From a virus, in the IMG/VR virus record IMGVR_UViG_3300047476_001570, positions 1 through 38,234 of that record: DNA of 38,234 bases, one strand, 5' to 3'. The notes beneath the pieces were generated by a model. It searched no databases and had not been told where the DNA came from. It saw nothing but the letters and a program-made list of their open reading frames with translations. This document shows, piece by piece, positions 31,884 to 37,933 of the stretch. Position 1 is the stretch's first letter. Every line of letters starts with the position of its first letter. The translations under genes and the position numbers were made by a program.

Positions 31884-32711
31884 TTATACATACCATCTAC
31901 TTTTCATGAATTCTTTATCAAACTCATATTCATGTTTTTCATATCCAAGTTTTTCAATCATGGCATATGCTGTTTTGATTGAGTTTTCCAAATCGTCCAC
32001 AATGATATATTCACTTGGTCTGTGGTAGTTGTAATAACCACAAGAAATGTTGATACAAGAGAAATCAAATTTCATCTTCAACTGAGATACATCAGTGTAG
32101 GGGTGAACCATGTATTGACGAGTTGGCATATACTCTTCCAACACTTTATCTACAATATTAAAGAACTCACTATCACGGTTAAACAAACGTACACCAGAAC
32201 AAACCTCAGTAACCATGTAGTTTTCGGGTGCGTCTAATTGGATTGCGTAAGCAACATCACCAAAGAAATTTGGGTCGGCTTTACGAGAACCCCAACATCC
32301 TGTTTCTTCACTTACAAAAAATGCCGCCTTAACGTGTGGTAAATCCAAAAGTGCCGACATTGCACCAAACACACCACATTTGTCATCACCACCAATACCA
32401 GTTTGTTTACCATCGGTTGTATAACCCTTAAGTGCGACTTTAAGGTTGCCTTCATAATCCGGTAAAGTTTCTGTGTGAACCACAATTTCATTCATACCGT
32501 GTACTGTATCGGTATGAGCAACCATACATGGGTAAAGTTTTCCTTCAAAACCTTCACTGGTTTTGGTTGCATAAATGTTCATCATTTCATCCACAACAAA
32601 TGGGATGTTATTTTCTGTAAGCCACTTGGAAATAAATTCCACCATATATTCTTCATGGTACGTGGCAGTTGGAACGCTGAGAACTTGTTCGAGTAAATCT
32701 AATCTATTCAT
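31884..32711 (-). CDS. M20-type zinc peptidase (peptidase T-like)
   Basis: 275 residues starting at the ATG at 32711; the longer frame to 32732 begins with TTG inside the promoter -7 box. Metal and catalytic residues fit the M20/M28 zinc aminopeptidase pattern: MVAHTDTVHG (63-72, H66 and catalytic D68), GIGGDDKCG (105-113, bridging D109/D110), FVSEETGCWG (132-141, general base E135 and ligand E136), IQLDA (157-161, D160). A His near 205 (HPYTDVSQL) may be the dimerisation-type His. Cytoplasmic, no signal. It is shorter than peptidase T (about 408), as if lacking the dimerisation domain. It is driven by its own host-type promoter and is convergent with the Clp gene, so it could finish off peptides released by Clp proteolysis (inference). 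Confidence 0.78.
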   Translation of the reverse strand: MNRLDLLEQVLSVPTATYHEEYMVEFISKWLTENNIPFVVDEMMNIYATKTSEGFEGKLYPCMVAHTDTVHGMNEIVVHTETLPDYEGNLKVALKGYTTDGKQTGIGGDDKCGVFGAMSALLDLPHVKAAFFVSEETGCWGSRKADPNFFGDVAYAIQLDAPENYMVTEVCSGVRLFNRDSEFFNIVDKVLEEYMPTRQYMVHPYTDVSQLKMKFDFSCINISCGYYNYHRPSEYIIVDDLENSIKTAYAMIEKLGYEKHEYEFDKEFMKSRWYV

Positions 32712-32718
32712 TGTACCA

Positions 32719-32748
32719 CAAAGATACAACAAATTTTTTACTTATCAA
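32719..32748 (-). promoter_or_regulatory. Host-type promoter of the peptidase gene
   Basis: On the minus strand TTG (32748-32746) and TATCTTTG (32726-32719) are 19 bases apart. The -7 box is seven bases before the ATG at 32711, so the message has almost no leader. The -33 box overlaps the end of the upstream gene. Confidence 0.75.
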
Positions 32749-34550
32749 AAAAGTTGTAGATTATAAATAAAATCTTTGAATTTTTCAAATGGTAATCTCA
32801 TTTTTTTGAACTTTCCTGGGTCTTCCACATTTTGTATTCCAAATGTTACTCTATCATCTTCCATATCCAAATCGGTAATTTTTATATTATATCTATCATC
32901 ACCTGGCATTACAAACCAATTATCAAACCCACCCAACTTTTTAATAAAATCGTAATGGTCAATATAATCACCTGACAAATTTTCATTCTCATTAATAAAC
33001 TCTTCCATATTATCTAACAACCTTTCAATTGCGTTGTAGGTATTGGTGTATTCATGGTCTGAACTTCTAAATTCATAAATATTATCAGCAATTTCTGGTG
33101 GTTGAATACCCTCAACCTGAACAATTTTTCTTAATAAACCATGAATTGTTAAATTAAAATTTGGATTATATTTCTTATAGGTGTTTATAAGGTTATCCAA
33201 ATTAACTTGTTTTCTATAGAAAGTTCCAGTCATTGGTAATCCGTATTCCGCAAATATATTAGTATAATTATTTTCCAAATAGTCTATAATACTTCGTTCA
33301 GTATCTTGGTTCATATCATATGTATATTCTGAAATAATATTACTAACTTCCCTATCAAATGATACACTTAAAAATTCTGCAACTTGTGGACCACATTTAT
33401 CATCGTAGTTACGATTTTTTAATTCTAATGAACATTCGTACAACTTTGGGTTAATAATCTTCATATATTTTTGAAGTCTAACCATTTGTTCATCATCAAA
33501 ATTACTAAACATATAACCTTCTTTCCAATCTTCTTCAGCAGTGTATTCATCAAAATAATCACCTGAACTGTATGATGATAACGCCATATCCAAATACATT
33601 CTATCACCATCACCCTCGTTCCAATCAAATATATCAAAATAATCTTGATTTCTAAGATTAAAATCTAAGTTTAAGGTGACATTGTCATCACTATCTCTAT
33701 CGTAACTATATATTAGTGGGTCAACAGTATCGGCGTTCCATCTTGAAATGGTTCCGTTTTTAATATCTTCAAACCCCGTTTTTACTTTTCCACCACCCAA
33801 TATTTTTTCGTAAACAAAATCCTCCACTTCAGGATAAACATGGTATAAAAAATCTATTGAGTGTTCTTTATCGGCAGCGTCAAATACACTTGGGTCTCTA
33901 TCTTTAACATATAAAGCAACTTTTTGTCTTCTATTTGATTTATCAATAAAATAATAAAGTTTTCCTTCTTTGGTGTACTTGTTAAAATAATCAGGTTGTT
34001 GACCTGCGGTACACCAACGAGTTCCCGCACCAAAATAACAAGATGCGTTATGTGTTAAGGCTCTAATCACCAATACATCCCCACTTTCAAACACTCTGTC
34101 AGCTTGTTTTTTGGCCTCACGTTCTTGTTCCTTTTTAGATGAAATTATCGATAAGGCTTGTGTTAAATAACCCAACGTACTTAGATTGTATGAATTAATA
34201 TCTTTGGGGGCTTTCATTACTGAATCCAATTTTGGAAATGCTCTTGATTCAACACCATCCCACAATTGTTTAACAGAACCTATTACTTCAGGTGTAATTC
34301 TGTCATTGTATTTGGAAAATAATTTAAGTCGGCTTATTAATAGATTGATAAATTCATCAATACCCATAGTTTGGTCAATCAAATATTTTCTGGTTTCGTT
34401 CTCAACAAATTGAATAAACTTGGTTCCCAAACTTGACGTAGCATCAAAAATTTTGTCAATCATCTGACCATCATCAGAAGATGTAAACATTTCTTTTACC
34501 CTTTTGATGGCATCTTCTTTCTTACCTTCCTGTAAAAATATTTTGTACAT
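32745..34550 (-). CDS. Large WCTA-motif protein of unknown function
   Basis: 601 residues. A central module (about 160-220) contains SCYFGAGTRWCTAGQQPDYF (170-189), then KEGKLYYFIDK and QKVALYVKD. I have seen the GTRWCT-type motif in large uncharacterised proteins of T4-like phages, but I do not know a function. The N terminus, MYKIFLQEGKKEDAIKRV, is a short amphipathic helix with L-Q-E followed by Gly at 6-9, like the prohead cleavage sites of other proteins here. The C-terminal half is acidic, aromatic and helical without known motifs. A TATTTATA element four bases before the ATG places it in the late class. A packaged internal protein is the favoured inference. Confidence 0.6.
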   Translation of the reverse strand: MYKIFLQEGKKEDAIKRVKEMFTSSDDGQMIDKIFDATSSLGTKFIQFVENETRKYLIDQTMGIDEFINLLISRLKLFSKYNDRITPEVIGSVKQLWDGVESRAFPKLDSVMKAPKDINSYNLSTLGYLTQALSIISSKKEQEREAKKQADRVFESGDVLVIRALTHNASCYFGAGTRWCTAGQQPDYFNKYTKEGKLYYFIDKSNRRQKVALYVKDRDPSVFDAADKEHSIDFLYHVYPEVEDFVYEKILGGGKVKTGFEDIKNGTISRWNADTVDPLIYSYDRDSDDNVTLNLDFNLRNQDYFDIFDWNEGDGDRMYLDMALSSYSSGDYFDEYTAEEDWKEGYMFSNFDDEQMVRLQKYMKIINPKLYECSLELKNRNYDDKCGPQVAEFLSVSFDREVSNIISEYTYDMNQDTERSIIDYLENNYTNIFAEYGLPMTGTFYRKQVNLDNLINTYKKYNPNFNLTIHGLLRKIVQVEGIQPPEIADNIYEFRSSDHEYTNTYNAIERLLDNMEEFINENENLSGDYIDHYDFIKKLGGFDNWFVMPGDDRYNIKITDLDMEDDRVTFGIQNVEDPGKFKKMRLPFEKFKDFIYNLQLF

Positions 34551-34554
34551 TTCT

Positions 34555-34562
34555 TATAAATA
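34555..34562 (-). promoter_or_regulatory. Putative late promoter element TATTTATA (minus strand)
   Basis: On the minus strand TATTTATA lies four bases before the ATG at 34550. It sits back to back with the host-type promoter of the exported-protein gene, whose -33 TTG starts at 34564. Confidence 0.55.
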
Positions 34563-34563
34563 G

Positions 34564-34594
34564 TTGTGTAGATTAAAAAATGGTTGTATATTTG
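34564..34594 (+). promoter_or_regulatory. Host-type promoter of the exported-protein gene
   Basis: TTG at 34564-34566 and TATATTTG at 34587-34594 are 20 bases apart. The ATG at 34616 is 21 bases after the -7 box. The leader has AAAGGAAG about eight bases before the ATG, an unusual Shine-Dalgarno-like sequence for this window. Confidence 0.75.
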
Positions 34595-34615
34595 TATAAG
34601 AAAGGAAGACAAACT

Positions 34616-35038
34616 ATGAAAAACATCATCACCACCATCGCAATGTTCATCTTGACTATCACCGCTCAAGCACAAACCATCACTACTGATTCTTTTTATC
34701 AGTTCACTCACGATACTACCATCTCAACTTTTGACGCATCTGAGAAAAACCAATGTAAAAATATTGGTTGGGTTGTTGGAAAAACTAAGTATGAGATTTT
34801 TGAAGATAGTAAGACTATTATTATCACCTACGTTAAAGATGGTGTTGAGACTGTAAACTACTTGGCGGTAACTAAAATTGTCAAAGAGGGTGTTGCAAAA
34901 CAATACTATGTAAGTACTGAAGATGGTTTTAATGGTGATATCATCTTGACTAAAGATGCTGACCACAAACAAGATATGGTTGTTTCTCGATACATTCTTG
35001 ATGGGAAAATGGTTGTAAATGAATCATACGTTAACTAA
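34616..35038 (+). CDS. Exported protein of unknown function
   Basis: 140 residues from the ATG at 34616; the longer frame from 34580 would start inside the promoter. The N terminus MKNIITTIAMFILTITAQAQ is a clear signal peptide (n-region KN, hydrophobic core, AQA cut before Gln). The mature part is a small beta-rich domain (YEIFEDSKTIIITYVKDGVE, KQYYVSTEDGFNGDIILTKD) with a single Cys and no lipobox. It would be periplasmic or cell-surface. Expressed from a host-type promoter and closed by a terminator, it is a single-gene unit, so a function in host cell modification such as superinfection exclusion is possible. Confidence 0.7.
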   Translation: MKNIITTIAMFILTITAQAQTITTDSFYQFTHDTTISTFDASEKNQCKNIGWVVGKTKYEIFEDSKTIIITYVKDGVETVNYLAVTKIVKEGVAKQYYVSTEDGFNGDIILTKDADHKQDMVVSRYILDGKMVVNESYVN

Positions 35039-35056
35039 CCAAAAATACCGTAAAAT

Positions 35057-35085
35057 AAAAAAGGGACTATTAAGTCCCTTTTTTT
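35057..35085. terminator. Bidirectional terminator
   Basis: AAAAAAGGGACT and AGTCCCTTTTTT flank a four-base loop (35069-35072), with T runs on both sides. It ends the exported-protein gene (+) and the gene at 35107-35823 (-). Confidence 0.82.
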
Positions 35086-35106
35086 ATTATTTATATTTTT
35101 TTACAA

Positions 35107-35823
35107 TTATGAATATTGAACACCTAAATCATCCAAATATTCTTTAGCCATTGCTCTAACATTTTCACCTCTAGCACCATAAGCTGTCAATCCTTGAAGA
35201 GCTTTGTCATATCCGTAATTCATAATACTTTTGATTCCTGTATATAATGCATTCATAGCAGCACTATTAGCGTTACTACCAGTACCCATTATGTTAGTAG
35301 CATTTGGTGTGTCAGGAGTAATTGTTGACAAATCAACAACACCAGCCATCTTACCATAAGATGTGTTTAATAAAAATTTAACAACTTTGTCATACTTTGC
35401 AGAATCATTTTGTGTTCTCAAAAAAGCCATTTGACCTGTTTTAGGGTCTTTTGAAGGTGTTGGAAATGAACTTTGTACTTTAGATACAATTGCTTGGTCT
35501 ACTTTTGGTTTTCCCATTACATTTGATTGAGGAGCAACTTGGGTTCCCATAGCCTGTTCTTTAGTTTCCATTTTTTTAATTTTCAAACCATTTTGTTCAC
35601 CACCAAAGGCAACACCCATGTATTGTTCTTCAATAACACGTTTTACGATTTTTTCTAAATCAGATTCAGTTAATTTGATTACTTTTTTCATATCTTCTTT
35701 TTTTGTTTTATCTTCTTTTATTGAAGAAACAGGTTTTTTATTTTCATATAAATTTTTTGCAGTCTCATGAAGATTCAAAATTCTATTTTTTTCGTCCTCA
35801 TTCAATAAAATTGATTTTTTCAT
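35107..35823 (-). CDS. Putative packaged internal protein with two targeting-like helices
   Basis: 238 residues starting at the ATG at 35823. An earlier ATG at 35835 abuts the TATTTATA element, and the open frame beyond it overlaps the tmRNA, so I reject both. The N terminus (SILLNEDEKNRILNLHETA, then KNLYE) is followed by KVIKLTESDLEKIVKRVIEE (about 47-66, before Gln), nearly the same helix as in the 155-residue protein at 11228 and ending in an I-E-E site. KKMETKEQAM follows, a motif shared with the scaffold. The C-terminal domain (150-238) is Ala/Gly/Asn-rich helix (NSAAMNALYTGIKSIMNYGY), not recognised. The pattern suggests head-targeted cargo processed by the prohead protease. Confidence 0.6.
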   Translation of the reverse strand: MKKSILLNEDEKNRILNLHETAKNLYENKKPVSSIKEDKTKKEDMKKVIKLTESDLEKIVKRVIEEQYMGVAFGGEQNGLKIKKMETKEQAMGTQVAPQSNVMGKPKVDQAIVSKVQSSFPTPSKDPKTGQMAFLRTQNDSAKYDKVVKFLLNTSYGKMAGVVDLSTITPDTPNATNIMGTGSNANSAAMNALYTGIKSIMNYGYDKALQGLTAYGARGENVRAMAKEYLDDLGVQYS

Positions 35824-35835
35824 ACTTATTTTCAT

Positions 35836-35843
35836 TATAAATA
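35836..35843 (-). promoter_or_regulatory. Putative late promoter element TATTTATA (minus strand)
   Basis: On the minus strand TATTTATA lies 12 bases before the ATG at 35823. It is back to back with the tmRNA promoter (TTG at 35845). Confidence 0.55.
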
Positions 35844-35844
35844 G

Positions 35845-35875
35845 TTGTATAGTTAAAAAAGTATATTTATATTTG
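35845..35875 (+). promoter_or_regulatory. Host-type promoter of the tmRNA gene
   Basis: TTG at 35845-35847 and TATATTTG at 35868-35875 are 20 bases apart. Transcription should start near 35881, about 15 bases before the mature 5' end. Confidence 0.78.
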
Positions 35876-35895
35876 TAGAAAGTTCTTTGAATTAT

Positions 35896-36276
35896 GGGGA
35901 TGACATGGAATCGACAGGTATTGTTGATTGATGGATGCACGTATGAGCTGAAATAACTCATTAAAAACTGGTTCGAAAAATTAGACGGCAACGTTTTAGA
36001 CAAAATGGCGACTATCGGTTTAATCCGTGAAAACGCTTCTGTAGTAGCCTAATCGCTATTACAACTCAGGTCGGGAGACATTAACCTAGGAACAGAAGTC
36101 TTTAGAGGTGTGGTTTCTATCTTAAAAGAAACAAGTGGAGGATTAGTTCTCAGTAAACCGAACCACTATAAAATAAGGGAATTGTGAATTTCGGAGTGTT
36201 AGCAAACACTGACCTAAACGTGTAGTATCTATCGGTTGAGGTAGTCTGGACGAGGGTTCGATACCCTCCATCTCCA
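35896..36276 (+). ncRNA. ssrA: Transfer-messenger RNA (tmRNA)
   Basis: The acceptor stem GGGGATG (35896-35902) pairs with CATCTCC (36269-36275), discriminator A at 36276; the genome continues CTA, so CCA is added after transcription. GGAATCGACAGG follows the 5' stem, as in tmRNAs, and the T arm is GAGGG-TTCGATA-CCCTC. The resume codon is GGC at RNA position 92, preceded by TTAGAC (E. coli: TTAGTC, then GCA at 90). The tag frame has 21 codons and ends at TAA (36050-36052): it starts GNVLDK and ends RENASVVA. Normal tags end LAA. tmRNA rescues stalled ribosomes and marks the product for proteolysis. It has a host-type promoter and a terminator of its own. Confidence 0.93.
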
Positions 36277-36288
36277 CTAAAAACAAAT

Positions 36289-36316
36289 AAAGTGGTCAAT
36301 TTAGACCACTTTATTT
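36289..36316. terminator. Bidirectional terminator after the tmRNA
   Basis: AAAGTGGTC (36289-36297) and GACCACTTT (36304-36312), loop of six bases, followed by ATTTT. It ends the tmRNA (+) and can also serve the convergent minus gene at 36342. Confidence 0.75.
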
Positions 36317-36341
36317 TGATATTTTTTTTATAAAAAATTTT

Positions 36342-36650
36342 TTACAAACAACCAACCCAATGAATGAATTGTGTTTTGTGGTGTTTTCTTAAAATACCCG
36401 CAACATGTTCAGGATTCATTTTCTTAGAACCTTTCAAAAACTGTTTCAAATCATCAACAGCTCTTTGACCATCAGCATCTTTCTCTTTTAACAATAATTC
36501 AACCAAAGATACCAATGCACCTAATTCACTTTTTGGACCACCAAAACAACCTTTTGGTAATGGAATTTCTTGTTCTTTTTTATTCTTTCCTTCGGCTTCA
36601 TTGATATAGTTGTTCAAACCTTCTCTAATAAGTGTTTTAATATCTTTCAT
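36342..36650 (-). CDS. Small protein with targeting-like N terminus
   Basis: 102 residues, not recognised. The N terminus MKDIKTLIREGLNNYINEAE holds two [IL]xE sites: I-R-E before Gly (8-11) and I-N-E before Ala (16-19), much like the T4 capsid-targeting sequence in length. A Lys/Glu-rich linker is followed by a helical domain (ALVSLVELLLKEKDADGQRA) and a C-terminal His/Trp/Cys end (HHKTQFIHWVGCL). A TATTTATA element is four bases upstream. Late expression and the N terminus suggest a packaged small protein. Confidence 0.58.
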   Translation of the reverse strand: MKDIKTLIREGLNNYINEAEGKNKKEQEIPLPKGCFGGPKSELGALVSLVELLLKEKDADGQRAVDDLKQFLKGSKKMNPEHVAGILRKHHKTQFIHWVGCL

Positions 36651-36654
36651 ATCC

Positions 36655-36662
36655 TATAAATA
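36655..36662 (-). promoter_or_regulatory. Putative late promoter element TATTTATA (minus strand)
   Basis: On the minus strand TATTTATA lies four bases before the ATG at 36650, followed by GGAT. Confidence 0.55.
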
Positions 36663-36693
36663 CAATAATGTTAGAAAAAAATTAGTCCTTCTA

Positions 36694-36724
36694 TTGTCAG
36701 TAACATATTTATTGACTATAATTA
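36694..36724 (+). promoter_or_regulatory. Possible weak promoter of the lipoprotein gene
   Basis: TTG at 36694-36696 is 20 bases before TATAATTA (36717-36724), which matches the host -7 box only partly. A sense TATTTATT also occurs at 36706-36713, 43 bases before the ATG. Which one is used cannot be told. Confidence 0.3.
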
Positions 36725-36756
36725 AAATTCAAAGATAAAATAATCAAAAACAAATT

Positions 36757-36933
36757 ATGAAAAAGTACATTTTAGGTTTAGTAATGATGACAATGTTGGT
36801 TGCTTGTTCAAGCCAAGAAACCGAAACAACTAAATGCGATTCAACTTGTGTTGATTCACTTAAGAGTGATTCTACTATGGTAGTTGCAAAAGATTCAGTT
36901 AAAGCTGATTCAGTTGTTGTTGAGAAGAAATAA
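36757..36933 (+). CDS. Small lipoprotein
   Basis: 58 residues, short but clear. The N terminus MKKYILGLVMMTMLVACSSQ is a lipoprotein signal peptide with lipobox LVAC; the acylated Cys is residue 17, followed by Ser-Ser. The mature 42 residues are polar, with a Cys pair (KCDSTCVDS) and repeated DS[TLV] units (CDST, VDSL, SDST, KDSV, ADSV). The repeats give several D-S/T sites of the kind glycosylated in Bacteroidota. It is a single-gene unit closed by a strong terminator. Small phage lipoproteins such as T5 Llp block the phage's own receptor, so superinfection exclusion is a reasonable guess. Confidence 0.72.
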   Translation: MKKYILGLVMMTMLVACSSQETETTKCDSTCVDSLKSDSTMVVAKDSVKADSVVVEKK

Positions 36934-36953
36934 TCAACACGGTAATCATTAAC

Positions 36954-36982
36954 AAAAAACCCCTCAATCGAGGGGTTTTTTT
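36954..36982. terminator. Bidirectional terminator
   Basis: AAAAAACCCCTC and GAGGGGTTTTTT flank a four-base loop (36966-36969). It ends the lipoprotein gene (+) and the M23 peptidase gene (-). Confidence 0.85.
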
Positions 36983-37640
36983 ATTTTAACAGTTGTTTAA
37001 TTCGTTCAATATCTTCAAGAATTGGTTTTGGTATTTCAGATTCTTTTTGTGGTTCTGACAAACCTTTTAATGATGCTAAATTAGCTATTGGAGTATACCC
37101 TTTCATAAATCCTCTCATAATTTTATCAACAACATTTCCTGCAGAATCAGTACTATCTCCTTCAGGTTTTTTTCCTGAATCTTTATCTGTAGATGATGCT
37201 AAAGCTGCTGCCCCACCAATTAGTGTACCTTTTAAGTATGGTTCAGGGTCAATTGGTTTTTGACCGTAATCTAATAATTCAAAATGTAAATGAGGTCCTG
37301 TAGCTCTACCTTTGTTTGGGTCATTTTCTCCACCACCAGCTTCACCAATTTTTTCACCTTGTGAAACCGTTTCATTTGCAACCACATATCTTTTTCTTAA
37401 ATGAGCATATCTGGTATAAAAAATTTTACCATCAATATCATGTTTAATTAAAATTTGACCACCATATCCTTGTGGGTCAGTTGTATCATCAGATTTAATT
37501 ACAACACCTGGTAAAGCCGCAACTATACGGTCACCAGAATCGGCCTTTAAGTCAATTCCTTTGTGTCTGGCGTTGTTTCTCATACCAAAGGCTGAGGTAC
37601 TCTTAAAGTTCTCTCCCGATACGGGATACGTCATTTCCAT
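36981..37640 (-). CDS. M23-family endopeptidase (LytM-like)
   Basis: 219 residues, or 217 from the second Met (37634). The zinc site is complete: H26 and D30 in ARHKGIDLKADSGD, H80 in TRYAHLRKR, and H117/H119 in GPHLHFEL. M23 enzymes cut peptide crossbridges in peptidoglycan. The catalytic domain takes the first 135 residues; a Ser/Asp/Gly linker and a helical C-terminal tail (LEDIERIKQLLK) follow. There is no signal peptide, so it acts either from inside with a holin or, more likely given the late promoter, as a virion-bound lysin. A TATTTATT element lies three bases before the first ATG and nine before the second. Confidence 0.82.
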   Translation of the reverse strand: MEMTYPVSGENFKSTSAFGMRNNARHKGIDLKADSGDRIVAALPGVVIKSDDTTDPQGYGGQILIKHDIDGKIFYTRYAHLRKRYVVANETVSQGEKIGEAGGGENDPNKGRATGPHLHFELLDYGQKPIDPEPYLKGTLIGGAAALASSTDKDSGKKPEGDSTDSAGNVVDKIMRGFMKGYTPIANLASLKGLSEPQKESEIPKPILEDIERIKQLLK

Positions 37641-37643
37641 ATT

Positions 37644-37651
37644 AATAAATA
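37644..37651 (-). promoter_or_regulatory. Putative late promoter element TATTTATT (minus strand)
   Basis: On the minus strand TATTTATT lies three bases before the ATG at 37640 or nine before the ATG at 37634, at the stop codon of the upstream gene. Confidence 0.5.
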
Positions 37652-37933
37652 TTACGTAATGTTCTTTCGGATAAATTCATCAATTTTATTGATGTCATCA
37701 CCCACACCTTTAATTGTTATCCCACTATTAGGTTCAGGATAGTAAACCAAAAGTTGTTCGTTTAGATGGTAAAATAATCCATCGTCAATTTTATCACCGT
37801 TATGATTTATAACGGATTTAACAAAGATATCTTTGTTCTTTCTTTTGAATCCAAGTTTTAATAATCCCTCAACAAAATCTTCAACTTCTAAATCCAATTC
37901 ATCATCAAAATCAATATCCCAAAATTCAATCAT
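37652..37933 (-). CDS. Small acidic protein of unknown function
   Basis: 93 residues, not recognised. The N terminus is very acidic (EFWDIDFDDELDLEVEDFVE); the rest is alpha-beta (DIFVKSVINHNGDKIDDGLF, QLLVYYPEPNSGITIKG). No signal or catalytic motif. It overlaps the upstream GAF-like gene by four bases, so the two are coupled. Confidence 0.55.
   Translation of the reverse strand: MIEFWDIDFDDELDLEVEDFVEGLLKLGFKRKNKDIFVKSVINHNGDKIDDGLFYHLNEQLLVYYPEPNSGITIKGVGDDINKIDEFIRKNIT

Noticed and set aside
32712-32732. Longer N terminus of the M20 peptidase
   Set aside because: It would start with TTG and encode the promoter -7 box; the ATG at 32711 gives a normal family N terminus.
34580-34615. Longer N terminus of the exported protein
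   Set aside because: It covers the -7 box; the ATG at 34616 gives a standard signal peptide.
35824-36003. N-terminal extension of the minus-strand gene into the tmRNA
   Set aside because: The extension is antisense to the tmRNA and its promoter, and TATTTATA lies just before the ATG at 35823.
35896-36276. Stand-alone tRNA gene in the T-arm region
   Set aside because: The T arm and acceptor belong to the tmRNA; there is no anticodon arm. No other tRNA-like cloverleaf was noticed in the window.
5681-37651. Direct T4-type late promoters (TATAAATA in the sense direction)
   Set aside because: All clear cases near starts read TATTTAT in the gene direction; TATAAATA appears only as its complement.
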